64,000 nucleotides of DNA from Pseudaminobacter soli (ex Li et al. 2025) (GCF_029892515.1 NZ_JARXVF010000001.1:1984001-2048000), one strand, 5' to 3'. Counted from the stretch's first letter, positions 39,856 to 49,270 are shown. Numbers and translations are program-made. The notes: generated from the letters alone by a model not told the origin.

Positions 39856-41181
39856 ATGATATTCCAGGATTCGATCATTGCGCTGTCCAGCGGCCGCCTG
39901 CCATCGGGCATCGCCATCATTCGCATTTCAGGCCCGCAAACACGATTCGTACTCGAAACGATCGCGAGCAAGGTTCCGGCTCCTCGTCACGCAAGTTACA
40001 GCCAGTTCCATTCACGCGACGGCGCCCTGCTCGACACTGGCATTGCCTTGTTCTTCCCAGGCCCTGCCAGCTTCACCGGCGAGGACTCGGCGGAACTGCA
40101 TGTGCATGGCGGCCGCGCGGTCGTGCAGGCTGTTACTGAAGCAATCATCTCTTTGGATGGTCTGCGCTTGGCGGAGCCCGGGGAGTTTACGCGGCGCGCC
40201 TTTCTCAATGGCAAGGTCGATCTTCTGGAAGCGGAATCGCTTGCCGATCTCGTCACCGCTGAGACCGAAGCGCAGCGCCGCTTTGCGGTGTTAAATGGCG
40301 AAGGCCGGCAAAGCGAGCTCTATCTGGACTGGCGCCGTCGCCTGATACATGCCCGGGCAATGATCGAGGCCGAAATGGATTTCGCCGACGAGGCCGACAT
40401 ACCGGGCTCGGTTTCGGCAACGGTCTGGACGGATGTCCGCAAGATGATAGACGAAATCCGCACTCACGTGCGCGGCTTCCATCGCGCCGAAATTATCCGC
40501 GATGGTTTTGACGTCGTGATCCTCGGCGCGCCCAATGCCGGCAAGTCGAGCCTGTTGAACGCGCTCGCGCGGCGCGAAGTGGCGATCGTCACCGACGAGC
40601 CGGGCACCACCCGCGATCTGGTTGAAGTCGTTCTGGATCTCGATGGCGTCAAAGTTCGCCTGACAGACACCGCCGGCATTCGCGAAGCGCCGGGCAAAGT
40701 GGAAGCGATCGGCATTGGACGGGCGCTCGATCGGGCACGCGAGGCGGACCTCGTCCTATACTTGAAAGATACCTCCTCCCCTCAGTCGATCTCGGACGAT
40801 GTGAAAGCAGATACGCTTCGTATCGGAACAAAGATTGACCTGCTCGATGAGGGGCCGCAGCGGCAGACCAGCTCCTACGACGCCCTGATATCCACGGCGA
40901 CCGGCGAAGGCATTGATGCCTTGCTCGAGCTTGTCACCGGTCGGGCTGCTGCTGCAGTCGGAGACATCGGCGATATATTGCCGTCGCGACAAAGGCATAT
41001 CAGCCTGCTGAGCAAGACCACGGAGTTTCTGGAGAGCAGCCTTAGCCTCCCCGACGATCAGCTCGAACTTCGTTCCGAGAACCTGAGGCTTGCCTCGGAT
41101 CGCCTCGGCCGCATCTCCGGTGCCGTCGATCCGGAGGATCTTCTGGACGTCATTTTCTCGCAGTTCTGTATAGGAAAATGA
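39856..41181 (+). CDS. mnmE: tRNA modification GTPase MnmE
   Basis: 441 residues. With MnmG it adds the carboxymethylaminomethyl group to U34 of tRNAs reading NNA/NNG codons. The N-terminal formyl-THF-binding domain has MIFQDSIIALSSGRLPSGIA; the G domain begins at GAPNAGKS (224-231), followed by DEPGTTRDL and DTAGIRE; the C-terminal CIGK is complete. The ATG at 39856 is preceded by GAGG. The TGA stop forms the first three bases of a parS-like site. Confidence 0.97.
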   Translation: MIFQDSIIALSSGRLPSGIAIIRISGPQTRFVLETIASKVPAPRHASYSQFHSRDGALLDTGIALFFPGPASFTGEDSAELHVHGGRAVVQAVTEAIISLDGLRLAEPGEFTRRAFLNGKVDLLEAESLADLVTAETEAQRRFAVLNGEGRQSELYLDWRRRLIHARAMIEAEMDFADEADIPGSVSATVWTDVRKMIDEIRTHVRGFHRAEIIRDGFDVVILGAPNAGKSSLLNALARREVAIVTDEPGTTRDLVEVVLDLDGVKVRLTDTAGIREAPGKVEAIGIGRALDRAREADLVLYLKDTSSPQSISDDVKADTLRIGTKIDLLDEGPQRQTSSYDALISTATGEGIDALLELVTGRAAAAVGDIGDILPSRQRHISLLSKTTEFLESSLSLPDDQLELRSENLRLASDRLGRISGAVDPEDLLDVIFSQFCIGK

Positions 41182-41194
41182 CTCACGTGAAACA
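41179..41194. promoter_or_regulatory. parS-like site 1 (GANTC hybrid)
   Basis: TGACTCACGTGAAACA: 14 of 16 to the parS consensus, with the left half TTTC changed so that GACTC (a CcrM site) replaces GTTTC. Overlaps the mnmE stop codon. Confidence 0.8.
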
Positions 41195-41207
41195 TTCGCC
41201 CGTATGG

Positions 41208-41223
41208 CGATTCACGTGAAACA
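41208..41223. promoter_or_regulatory. parS-like site 2 (GANTC hybrid)
   Basis: CGATTCACGTGAAACA: 14 of 16 to parS; GATTC replaces GTTTC. Identical to the hisH site on the opposite strand. Confidence 0.8.
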
Positions 41224-41239
41224 CACTCTCCACATGAAA

Positions 41240-41255
41240 TGACTCACGTGAAACA
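41240..41255. promoter_or_regulatory. parS-like site 3 (GANTC hybrid)
   Basis: TGACTCACGTGAAACA: identical to site 1; 14 of 16 to parS with GACTC in the left half. Confidence 0.8.
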
Positions 41256-41274
41256 CAGGCACATCCGCCTCCCC

Positions 41275-41290
41275 TGTTTCACGTGAAACA
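41275..41290. promoter_or_regulatory. parS site 4, perfect
   Basis: TGTTTCACGTGAAACA, the exact palindromic ParB-binding consensus conserved across bacteria. Contains no GANTC. Together with sites 1-3 it makes a four-site cluster in 112 bp, 2.6 kb from parA. Confidence 0.95.
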
Positions 41291-41361
41291 ATATTGCGCA
41301 TTGTCGGCTTGACTTCGAAGGCGAACGGCAACATGGAATGGCCGAACTCCGGAGCAAGTCT

Positions 41362-43239
41362 ATGAACGGCAACTACGATGTCATCGTTGTCGGTGGCGGG
41401 CACGCTGGCTGTGAAGCCGCCAGTGCGGCGGCGCGTGCGGGTGCACGTACGGCCCTTGTGACGCTACGAGCCGACACCATCGGCGTGATGTCCTGCAACC
41501 CCGCGATCGGCGGCTTGGGCAAGGGCCATCTGGTGCGCGAGATCGACGCGCTTGACGGCCTCATGGGGCGTATCGCCGATGCCGGTGGCATCCAGTTCCG
41601 ATTGCTCAATCGCAAGAAGGGCCCGGCCGTGCGTGGCCCGCGTACCCAGGCCGACCGCAAGCTCTACCGCCTCGCCATGCAGGAAGCGATTGCCGCGCAA
41701 GCTGGCCTCGACGTGATTGAGGGCGAGGTCTTTGACCTTGAGGTCGAGGACGGCCGTGTCGCCGCCGTTGTTCTGGCCGACGGCCGCCGCCTCCGCTGCG
41801 GAGCTGTGGTGCTGACCACCGGCACCTTCCTGCGCGGTCTTATCCATATCGGCGAGCGCAAATTCCCGGCGGGTCGAATGAACGAGCAGGCGTCCGTCGC
41901 CCTGTCGGCCTCGATGGCGCGTGCCGGCTTTAAGCTTGGCCGCCTCAAGACTGGCACGCCGCCACGGCTCGATGGCCGCACCATCGATTGGGCCAGCCTC
42001 GAAAGCCAAGCAGCCGACGAGCAACCCGCCCCCTTCTCTTTGATGACGGACAGGATCGCCAATCCGCAGATCGATTGCGGCATTACCCGGACGACGCCGG
42101 CCAGCCATGAGGTGATCCGGCTGAATCTCGGACGCTCGGCAATGTATTCCGGCTCGATCGAAGGCATCGGGCCGCGCTATTGCCCTTCGATCGAGGACAA
42201 GATCGTCAAGTTCGGCGATCGCGAAGGCCACCAGATATTTCTGGAGCCCGAGGGACTCGACGACCATACGGTCTATCCCAACGGCATTTCGACCTCCTTG
42301 CCCGAGGATGTACAGCTTGAATTGCTGAAGACCATACCCGGGCTGGAGCGCGCGACGATGCAGCAGCCAGGCTATGCCATTGAATATGACCATGTCGATC
42401 CACGCGAACTCGACCAGACGCTTGAAACTCGTCGGGTCAGAGGCCTGTTCCTCGCCGGCCAAATCAACGGCACGACGGGCTACGAGGAAGCCGCCGCGCA
42501 GGGTCTGCTCGCTGGATTGAATGCCGCGAGAAAAGCCAGCGGTGGGGACGGCGTCGTGTTCTCTCGAACCGATGCCTATATCGGCGTGATGGTGGACGAT
42601 CTCACCAGCCGGGGGATCACCGAGCCGTACCGCATGTTCACCTCTCGCGCCGAATTCCGCCTGTCGCTACGTGCGGACAACGCTGACGAACGCCTGACGC
42701 CGAAGGCAATTGAACTCGGCATTGCCGGCGTTGAGCGTGTGGCGCGCTACCGCGCCATCTCCGACCGTCTTGACCAGGCCCGCCAGATGGCAAAGTCGAT
42801 CGGCGTGACGCCGACCGAAGCGCGCAAGCATGGCCTCAACGTGAACATGGATGGCGTGCGCCGCTCGGCCTACGACCTCCTCTCCTACCCGGATGTCAGC
42901 CTCGACCAACTGGCTACCATCTGGCCGCAGTTCAACGAGTTGGATGAACGGACAGCCGAGGCGCTCGAAATCGAGGCCAGCTACGCGGTCTATCTCGATC
43001 GTCAGAAGGCAGACGCCGTGCAGATCAGGCGTGAGGAAGAGCGGCTGATACCACAGGATCTAAGCTTCGATTCGGTTCCGGGTCTTTCCAACGAGCTGAA
43101 GCAGAAGCTGCGTGACAGGCGGCCGCGCTCCGTGGCAGACGCCCAGCGCATTGACGGCATGACGCCGGCGGCTCTGGCCATCATCGTTGCGCATGTTCGC
43201 CATGCGGAATCCGCACTGCAGCGCATGGGTGCCGCGTGA
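41362..43239 (+). CDS. mnmG: MnmG (GidA), tRNA carboxymethylaminomethyl-uridine FAD enzyme
   Basis: 625 residues. FAD protein partner of MnmE. The Rossmann FAD motif [12 protein letters not shown] is near residue 9, followed by [33 protein letters not shown] and [17 protein letters not shown]. The ATG at 41362 follows GGAG by about 9 nt; an ATG at 41338 adds eight residues but has no ribosome-binding site. The stop overlaps rsmG. The 180-bp upstream gap holds the parS cluster. Confidence 0.97.
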   Translation: MNGNYDVIVVGGGHAGCEAASAAARAGARTALVTLRADTIGVMSCNPAIGGLGKGHLVREIDALDGLMGRIADAGGIQFRLLNRKKGPAVRGPRTQADRKLYRLAMQEAIAAQAGLDVIEGEVFDLEVEDGRVAAVVLADGRRLRCGAVVLTTGTFLRGLIHIGERKFPAGRMNEQASVALSASMARAGFKLGRLKTGTPPRLDGRTIDWASLESQAADEQPAPFSLMTDRIANPQIDCGITRTTPASHEVIRLNLGRSAMYSGSIEGIGPRYCPSIEDKIVKFGDREGHQIFLEPEGLDDHTVYPNGISTSLPEDVQLELLKTIPGLERATMQQPGYAIEYDHVDPRELDQTLETRRVRGLFLAGQINGTTGYEEAAAQGLLAGLNAARKASGGDGVVFSRTDAYIGVMVDDLTSRGITEPYRMFTSRAEFRLSLRADNADERLTPKAIELGIAGVERVARYRAISDRLDQARQMAKSIGVTPTEARKHGLNVNMDGVRRSAYDLLSYPDVSLDQLATIWPQFNELDERTAEALEIEASYAVYLDRQKADAVQIRREEERLIPQDLSFDSVPGLSNELKQKLRDRRPRSVADAQRIDGMTPAALAIIVAHVRHAESALQRMGAA

Positions 43240-43868
43240 CCACAGACGCATTTGAAGAACTTTGCGCGCTGGCCGGCCCTGTTTCACGTGAAACCTTTGA
43301 GCGGCTCCAAGCCTTTGAAAGCCTGTTCGCCAAGTGGGCCGCGCGCATCAATCTGTCAGCGCCCTCGACCCTGAACGATATCTGGCGCCGGCATATTCTT
43401 GACAGCGCGCAGCTGGCGCGCCTCGAACCCGGGGCCAAGCGCTGGGTCGATCTCGGTTCAGGCGGCGGTTTCCCGGGGCTCATTCTCGGCTTTCTGCTCA
43501 TGGAGCGCGACGGCGCGAGCATCGATCTGGTCGAAAGCAATCGGAAAAAAACGTCGTTCCTGCAGATGGTTTGCGGCGAATTCCGGCTTCCCGCCCATAT
43601 TCATGCCAAGCGAATCGAGGACACTTACCAAGTGATTCGCGATGTCGACGTGGTCACGGCGCGTGCTCTGGCGCCCCTGCCCCTGCTTTTGCAGCTCTCG
43701 GCACCGTGGCTGACCTCTGGCGCGAAGGCCCTGTTCCACAAAGGACGGGATTACCGGACCGAGGTCGAAGAAAGCTCTAAACTGTGGTCGTTCGAACTGG
43801 TAGAACATAAGAGCTTGATCGATCCGCAGAGCATAGTTCTGGAATTTTCCAATCTGCGTCGAGTGTAA
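43236..43868 (+). CDS. rsmG: 16S rRNA m7G527 methyltransferase RsmG (GidB)
   Basis: 210 residues. Methylates N7 of G527 of 16S rRNA; loss gives low-level streptomycin resistance. SAM-binding [12 protein letters not shown] is near residue 70 and [19 protein letters not shown] follows. The GTG start overlaps the mnmG stop. Codons near the 5' end (VSRETF) spell a 15/16 parS site, a feature also seen in other bacteria's gidB region. Confidence 0.96.
   Translation: MTTDAFEELCALAGPVSRETFERLQAFESLFAKWAARINLSAPSTLNDIWRRHILDSAQLARLEPGAKRWVDLGSGGGFPGLILGFLLMERDGASIDLVESNRKKTSFLQMVCGEFRLPAHIHAKRIEDTYQVIRDVDVVTARALAPLPLLLQLSAPWLTSGAKALFHKGRDYRTEVEESSKLWSFELVEHKSLIDPQSIVLEFSNLRRV
43280..43295. promoter_or_regulatory. 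parS site 5, inside rsmG
   Basis: TGTTTCACGTGAAACC, 15 of 16 to parS; only the last base differs. Both half-sites lack GANTC. 0.6 kb from parA. Confidence 0.9.
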
Positions 43869-43902
43869 ATTGCGTTCCGTTGAACAGGATAACAACAGAA
43901 GC

Positions 43903-44706
43903 ATGATCATGATGACCAGGCCTCGTATCATCACCGTGGCTAATCAGAAGGGTGGTGTCGGCAAGACCACCACCGCAATCAACCTGGCTACCGCGCTCGC
44001 CGCGATTGGCGAGCAGGTCCTCATCGTGGACCTCGATCCGCAGGGCAACGCCAGCACCGGGCTCGGCATAGACCGGCGCGATCGCGCGGTTTCGTCCTAC
44101 GACGTGCTGACCGGCGACATGACGCTCGAAGACGCGGCCGTGGCCACCTCAGTGCCCGGCCTGTCGATCGTTCCGTCGACGCTGGATCTTCTCGGCGTCG
44201 AAATGGAGATCGCCGGCGCGCCCGATCGTGTGCTGCGCCTGCGCAATGCCGTGCGTGCTTCTTCCGAGCGCGTCGGTAAATACTCCTATGTGCTGATCGA
44301 CTGCCCCCCTTCCCTCAATCTGCTGACGCTGAATTCGATGGCAGCCGCAGATTCGGTTCTGGTGCCGCTGCAGTGCGAATTCTTCGCGCTGGAAGGTCTC
44401 AGCCAGCTGCTGGAGACGGTCGAGCAGGTGCGTGGCTCGATCAATCCGGACCTGGTCATCCAGGGCATCGTCATGACCATGTATGATGGCCGCAACAATC
44501 TCGCCAACCAGGTGGTCGAGGACGTGCGGGCCCATATGGGCGAAAAGGTCTACGACACCATCATTCCGCGCAATGTGCGCGTCTCGGAGGCGCCGTCGCA
44601 CGGCAAGCCGGCCATCCTCTACGATCTCAAATGCTCTGGCAGCCAGGCCTATCTGCAGCTTGCCTCCGAAGTCATTCGGCAGGAACGCAAGCTCAAGGCG
44701 GCATAG
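43903..44706 (+). CDS. parA: ParA chromosome-partition ATPase
   Basis: 267 residues. Deviant Walker ATPase that moves ParB-parS complexes. KGGVGKTTT (16-24) with the signature Lys16, DLDPQGNASTGLG and DCPPSLNLLTLNSM are present. The start is one of several clustered codons: ATG 43903 was chosen (alternatives ATG 43909/43912), with AGGA upstream but no strong ribosome-binding site. It follows rsmG by 34 nt and precedes parB by 29 nt. Confidence 0.97.
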   Translation: MIMMTRPRIITVANQKGGVGKTTTAINLATALAAIGEQVLIVDLDPQGNASTGLGIDRRDRAVSSYDVLTGDMTLEDAAVATSVPGLSIVPSTLDLLGVEMEIAGAPDRVLRLRNAVRASSERVGKYSYVLIDCPPSLNLLTLNSMAAADSVLVPLQCEFFALEGLSQLLETVEQVRGSINPDLVIQGIVMTMYDGRNNLANQVVEDVRAHMGEKVYDTIIPRNVRVSEAPSHGKPAILYDLKCSGSQAYLQLASEVIRQERKLKAA

Positions 44707-44735
44707 ATTCGGTTGCGAAACAGTCTGGACGGGAT

Positions 44736-45611
44736 ATGAACGAAGATATTTCCAAGAAGCGGCTCGGACGCGGCCTGGCCGCGCTGATCGGCGAAATCGA
44801 CAAGCCAGCGGCTGCGGCTCAGCCGGTCGTTTCCTCGGACGGGCATGTGCCGATCGAGTTCGTTGCGCCCAATCCGAAGAACCCGCGTCGGCACTTCGGC
44901 GACGCGGAACTGACGGATCTGGCGCAGTCCATTCGCGAGCACGGCGTCGTTCAGCCGGTCGTGGTTCGCCCTACCCCAGGACAGACCGGCCGCTACGAGA
45001 TCATCGCCGGTGAACGTCGCTGGCGGGCGGCTCAACGGGCGGGACTTGCCGAGATTCCGGTCATCGTCCGCGACGTCAACGACCGCACGGCGCTCGAACT
45101 GGCGATCATCGAAAACGTCCAGCGCACCGACCTCAACCCGGTCGAAGAAGCGCTGGGCTACCAGCAGCTGATCGACGACCACAACTATACGCAGGCGGAT
45201 CTCGGCCAGGTGATCGGCAAGAGCCGCAGTCACGTCGCCAACACGCTGCGGCTCTTGAAGTTGCCGGACGTGATCCGCGACATGCTGGTCGAAGGGCAGT
45301 TGTCGGCGGGCCATGCTCGCGCGCTGGTCACCGCGGCAGATCCGGTCGGGCTCGCCAAGCGCATTGTGGAAGAGGGTCTTTCCGTGCGCCAGGCCGAGAT
45401 GCTGGCGCAGCTTCCGCCGGAGGTGGTGCAGGAGGCCAAGGTTTCTGCGCCCGTGGAGAAGGATGCCGACACGCTGGCGCTGGAAAAACTGCTTTCCGAT
45501 GTCACCGGCATGCGGGTCGCCATTGCGCACAAGGCCAAGGGCGGTGAGCTTCGCGTCGCTTACAAGACGCTCGAGCAGCTCGACGACCTGTGCCGGCGGC
45601 TCAAAGCCTGA
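44736..45611 (+). CDS. parB: ParB chromosome-partition protein
   Basis: 291 residues. CTP-dependent parS-binding clamp. The N-terminal KKRLGRGLAALIGE binds ParA; the CTPase motif GERRWRAAQRAG and the adjacent IENVQRTDLNPVEEALGYQQL are conserved; the helix-turn-helix DLGQVIGKSRSHVANTLRLLKLP reads parS; the C-terminus dimerises. The ATG at 44736 has GGACGGG just upstream. At least six candidate parS sites lie in the window. Confidence 0.97.
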   Translation: MNEDISKKRLGRGLAALIGEIDKPAAAAQPVVSSDGHVPIEFVAPNPKNPRRHFGDAELTDLAQSIREHGVVQPVVVRPTPGQTGRYEIIAGERRWRAAQRAGLAEIPVIVRDVNDRTALELAIIENVQRTDLNPVEEALGYQQLIDDHNYTQADLGQVIGKSRSHVANTLRLLKLPDVIRDMLVEGQLSAGHARALVTAADPVGLAKRIVEEGLSVRQAEMLAQLPPEVVQEAKVSAPVEKDADTLALEKLLSDVTGMRVAIAHKAKGGELRVAYKTLEQLDDLCRRLKA

Positions 45612-45642
45612 CATTTAGGTTTTGTTATCCATCTAACTCATT

Positions 45643-45656
45643 GATTCATATGAATC
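45643..45656. repeat. Perfect 14-bp palindrome after parB
   Basis: GATTCATATGAATC, 30 nt after the parB stop and just before the terminator stem. It includes two GANTC sites (GATTC at its start and GAATC at its end). Confidence 0.55.
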
Positions 45657-45662
45657 TTGATT

Positions 45663-45697
45663 AGGCGGGCGAGCAATCGTCCGCCTGATTTGTTTTT
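45663..45697 (+). terminator. Terminator of the parAB operon
   Basis: AGGCGGGCGA (45663-45672), loop GCAA, TCGTCCGCCT (45677-45686) with one G-U pair, then GATTTGTTTTT. A typical intrinsic terminator. Confidence 0.85.
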
Positions 45698-45765
45698 GGG
45701 TAGTTGGATTGGGAGTTGGCAGGTTTACGAAGCTAAATGCCCCGGCAGAACCCGCTCCGGATTGG

Positions 45766-46815
45766 TCAGCGTCGCTGACGCAGCCTGGCGCTTTCCACCG
45801 CAATGCCGAGCAGTGCCTGCCGGGCGATTGCCGAGGCGAGATCGGGCCGGCGGCGCGTCTGTAACACCGCGTCTTGCAATCGCGCCAGCGCTCTGGCCAA
45901 GGCTGGGCCGGTCCAGCGCTCGACCGCACCTTCAACGATCTTGCGGCGGGAGAAAAACACGGGCGGGCGGGCGGCTGCCACGACTGACGCAGCGTTTCGG
46001 GTGCCGCCGTTTTCCATTGCCCCACGCATAAGCTGGATCGACTGGAACTGCCGCATCGCCGCTGCCAGCATCAGGAATGCCTGAGCGCCGGTCTGCGTAT
46101 GGCGGGTGAAAACGGTGTCGAAGGCCTCGATCTTGCCCTCAAGCACGGCGTCGATCGCGTCGTCGAAGGAGATGCCGGACACGTCGCCGATCATCGCCTT
46201 TACGTCTTCGAGATCGATCTGGCTCTTGCCCATGGCATAGAGCGTGAGCTTCTGGATCTCGCCTCGCGAGGCGAGCCGGTCGCCGCCGAGGTTTTTTCTC
46301 AGGGCCTGCCGTGCTTCCATCGTCAGCGACACGCCCGCCTTCTGCATTTCCTCATCGATCACCTGATCGATGCTGCGTGCCTCGTCGGCATAGCAGGGCA
46401 GCGCCATGCCCCAATCGCAGCCTTCGACCACCGTGCGAAGTGCAGCGCCCTTCTTTAGGTCGCCCGCTTCGATCAGCACAATGGCGTCGCGCGGCGGCTC
46501 CTTGGAAAGCACCTTTATGTCGTCGGCCAATCCTTTCTGGCCGGCGGCGTTGCGCACCCAAAGCAGGCGGCGCGAAGAAAACATCGGCACGGTATGCGCC
46601 TCATCGAGCAGGCGGCCGCTCTCCTTCTCCACCTCCGAGCCTTCCAGGCGCACCACGGTGAAGGGATCGTCCAGCGGCAGTCCGCTCTTTTCGGCAAAAG
46701 CGCGGCCCCGCTCGGCCACAAGGCCACGGTCCGGCCCGTAGATCAGGACGATGACGGCCCTGGGATCGGGCCGCGCCAGCCAATTGTCGACTTCGTGCGC
46801 TTTCTTCTGTGCCAT
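45766..46815 (-). CDS. holA: DNA polymerase III delta subunit
   Basis: 349 residues. Clamp-loader subunit that opens the beta clamp. The start MAQKKAHEVDNWLARPDPRAVIVLIYGPDRGLVAERG, FTVVRLEGSEV and the helical C-terminal domain with GLGGDRLASRGEIQKL match HolA. It is convergent with parB, the usual rhizobial arrangement, but lptE, which I recall as its usual upstream neighbour, is replaced here by an ABC transporter. Confidence 0.93.
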   Translation of the reverse strand: MAQKKAHEVDNWLARPDPRAVIVLIYGPDRGLVAERGRAFAEKSGLPLDDPFTVVRLEGSEVEKESGRLLDEAHTVPMFSSRRLLWVRNAAGQKGLADDIKVLSKEPPRDAIVLIEAGDLKKGAALRTVVEGCDWGMALPCYADEARSIDQVIDEEMQKAGVSLTMEARQALRKNLGGDRLASRGEIQKLTLYAMGKSQIDLEDVKAMIGDVSGISFDDAIDAVLEGKIEAFDTVFTRHTQTGAQAFLMLAAAMRQFQSIQLMRGAMENGGTRNAASVVAAARPPVFFSRRKIVEGAVERWTGPALARALARLQDAVLQTRRRPDLASAIARQALLGIAVESARLRQRR

Positions 46816-46875
46816 GGGATTCGGTTAGCACGGCCGCGCGCTGGCACAAAACGCAAAGGTTCGAGAGCCGCTTTG

Positions 46876-47655
46876 TCAGGCGCGGTGCCTGAGCTTTGGC
46901 GCCGCCGCCACCAGTGCCTGTCCCGTGTCGGACTGCGGGTTGGCGATCACCTCGGCCGCCCTCCCCGTTTCGACGATCCGGCCCTTGTCCATGATGGCGA
47001 CGCGATGGGCGATTGCCCGCACCACGCCGAGATCATGCGAAATGAACAGATAGGGGATGTTTTCCGAACGCTGCAGGTCGAGCAGCAGTTCGAGGATTTG
47101 CCCGCGCACGGAAACGTCGAGCGCAGACACCGCCTCGTCCAGCACGATCAGGCGTGGGCGCGTGGCGATGGCGCGGGCGATCGCCACGCGCTGGCGCTGC
47201 CCGCCGGAAATCTCGTGGATCGCGCGGGAGGCAAGATCGGGCGACAGGCCGACACGCTGGAGAAGCTGCGCGATTGCTTCCGGCCGCTCTCCACGCGGCG
47301 CGATGCCGTGGATGCGCAGCGGGTCGTCCAGCACGCGCGCCACGGTCGCGCGCGGGTTGAAGGCGGCACGCGGATCCTGGAACACCATCTGCAGCCGCGC
47401 GCGCACGGCCCGCAGCCGCGCACCCTTGAGCCCCAAAAGATCCTCGCCGTCGAAGTGGATGTCGCCGCCGTCAAGTTCAGTCAGCCGCATCAGAGCGCGC
47501 GCGGCGGTGGTCTTGCCGCTGCCCGAGGGGCCGACCAGAGCCAGCGTCTCGCCAGGTGCAACCTCGAAGTTGACATCGTCCAGCGCGGCAACAGTGCGGC
47601 CACGGCTGTCGAAACGCTTTTGGAGGTTGGAAGCGACGAGAAGCGGTGCGCTCAT
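46876..47655 (-). CDS. Oligopeptide-type ABC transporter ATP-binding protein (DppF/OppF class)
   Basis: 259 residues. Walker A GPSGSGKTT near residue 40, signature ISGGQRQRVAIARAIA, Walker B LIVLDEAVSALDVSVRGQILELL and the H-loop ISHDLG. It pairs with the preceding ATPase. The start ATG overlaps the upstream ATPase stop. Last gene of a five-gene importer operon. Confidence 0.92.
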   Translation of the reverse strand: MSAPLLVASNLQKRFDSRGRTVAALDDVNFEVAPGETLALVGPSGSGKTTAARALMRLTELDGGDIHFDGEDLLGLKGARLRAVRARLQMVFQDPRAAFNPRATVARVLDDPLRIHGIAPRGERPEAIAQLLQRVGLSPDLASRAIHEISGGQRQRVAIARAIATRPRLIVLDEAVSALDVSVRGQILELLLDLQRSENIPYLFISHDLGVVRAIAHRVAIMDKGRIVETGRAAEVIANPQSDTGQALVAAAPKLRHRA

Positions 47656-48443
47656 GCAACAGCCTCCGGCGCCAGCAGCGACGGCGTGTCGAGTCCCATA
47701 TGCACGGCAAGCAGGCTTTTCGTGTAGGCCTCGCGCGGTGCTTCGACGATCTGAACCACCTCCCCGATCTCGATCAGACGACCGTGCCGGAACACCGCGA
47801 TGCGGTCGGCGATCTGGCTGGCCAGCGCGATGTCGTGGCTGATGAACATGAGCGACATGCCGTCCTCGGCCACCAGTTCCTCGATCAGCCGCACAATCTC
47901 GGCCTGCACGATGGTGTCGAGGGCACTGGTCGCCTCGTCGGCGATCAGCAGGCCCGGCCTTGCCGCAATCGCCTCCGCAATCGCCACGCGCTGGCGCTGT
48001 CCGCCGGAGAGCTGATGCGGAAAAGCTTTCAGCGCCGACGACGGATCGTGCAGGCGCACGCGGCCGAGCAGCATTTCGGCGTAGGCATAAGCCTCTCGCC
48101 AACTCATGCCGAGATGGGCTCGCGCCACTTCGGCTATCTGCTCACCTATCGTCAGCACCGGGTTGAGGCTGGAGGACGGGTCCTGGAAGACGAAACCGAT
48201 ATCGCGGCCATTGGCCGGCTGACGCCCGAGTTCGGGCCAGCGGATGTTGCCGTCGACGCGCGATCCCGCCGGCAGCAGGCCGGCAATGGCCAGCGCCAGC
48301 GTGCTCTTTCCCGAGCCGCTTTCACCGATGATGGCCAGCCGTTCGCCGGCGCGGAGATCGAAGGAGACATCCTTCAGCACCTCGGTCTCGCGACCATCGC
48401 GATAGCTGACGCCGAGCTTTTCGACCGCAAGACGAATGCTCAT
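47652..48443 (-). CDS. Oligopeptide-type ABC transporter ATP-binding protein (DppD/OppD class)
   Basis: 263 residues. Walker A GESGSGKST near residue 40, signature LSGGQRQRVAIAEAIA and Walker B LLIADEATSALD. It overlaps both neighbours by 4 nt. The two ATPases, two permeases and one binding protein make a complete peptide/nickel-class (Dpp) importer. Confidence 0.92.
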   Translation of the reverse strand: MSIRLAVEKLGVSYRDGRETEVLKDVSFDLRAGERLAIIGESGSGKSTLALAIAGLLPAGSRVDGNIRWPELGRQPANGRDIGFVFQDPSSSLNPVLTIGEQIAEVARAHLGMSWREAYAYAEMLLGRVRLHDPSSALKAFPHQLSGGQRQRVAIAEAIAARPGLLIADEATSALDTIVQAEIVRLIEELVAEDGMSLMFISHDIALASQIADRIAVFRHGRLIEIGEVVQIVEAPREAYTKSLLAVHMGLDTPSLLAPEAVA

Positions 48444-49270
48444 GCCTGGCGCTTCCTTGCGGCGGAGGCTTCGACAAACCCTTCGCCGGCGAGATAGACG
48501 CCGAGCACGGTGAGCCCCAGCGCGATGCCGGGAATGATCGACAGGAAGGGGGCGGAGCGCAGCACGGCGCGGCCTTCGGCGATCATGCCGCCCCAGGTCA
48601 CGCGGTTGGGGTCGCCAAGGCCGAGGAAGGAGAGCGCGGCTTCGACGAGGATGGCGGCGGCGACGATGATGGAGGACAGCGCCAGCACCGGCGGCAGCGC
48701 GTTGGGCAGCACCTCGCGGAAGGCGATTTCAAGCGGATGCATGCCGATCACGCGGGCGCTCGCGACATAGTCGCGCTCGCGGATGGACAGCACCTCGGCG
48801 CGAGCAAGGCGCGCCGGCCCGGTCCAGGCGCTGAGCGCGATGGCGACTACCACCACGGCCAGCGAGGGCCCGACGACGCTGACGAAGGCCAGCGCCAGCA
48901 AAAAGCCCGGCACGGTCTGAAAAGCGTCGGTGATGCGCATCAGCACCTCGTCGGTCAGGCCGCCGGCAAAGCCGGCCAGAGTGCCGACGGTCGCGCCGAT
49001 CGCGATGGAGGTCGCCGCCGCTGCCAGGCCCACCGCAATCGAGGTACGCGCGCCGTGAAAGAGTTCGGCCAGCACGTCACGACCGAGCCGGTCCGTGCCG
49101 AGCGGCAGCGACCAGTCCTGGAAGGGCGGCAGCAGCGCGGGGCCGGCAATCGACAATGGGTCGCGCGGGAACAGCAGCGGTGCGGCAAGCGCCATCGCCA
49201 CCAGTGCCGCGAGGATCAGCGCGCCGGCCACTGCCTCGGGCGTGCGCAGGAAACGGTGTGCAAAGCTCAT
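48440..49270 (-). CDS. ABC transporter permease (DppC class)
   Basis: 276 residues, about five to six transmembrane helices. The conserved DppC N-terminus with PLLFPRDPLSIAG and LGTDRLGRDVLAELFHGARTSIAVG, and the EAA-loop region around GMHPLEIAFREVLPNALPPV, identify it. Overlaps the DppD-like and DppB-like genes by 4 nt. Confidence 0.92.
   Translation of the reverse strand: MSFAHRFLRTPEAVAGALILAALVAMALAAPLLFPRDPLSIAGPALLPPFQDWSLPLGTDRLGRDVLAELFHGARTSIAVGLAAAATSIAIGATVGTLAGFAGGLTDEVLMRITDAFQTVPGFLLALAFVSVVGPSLAVVVVAIALSAWTGPARLARAEVLSIRERDYVASARVIGMHPLEIAFREVLPNALPPVLALSSIIVAAAILVEAALSFLGLGDPNRVTWGGMIAEGRAVLRSAPFLSIIPGIALGLTVLGVYLAGEGFVEASAARKRQA

Noticed and set aside
40462-40474. CTCACGTGCGCGG in mnmE
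   Set aside because: Core CACGTG is present but both flanks diverge from parS and from GANTC.
41212-41403. 63-codon minus-strand frame over the parS cluster
   Set aside because: Open frame is a by-product of the repeated GTTTCACGTGA; no start signal.
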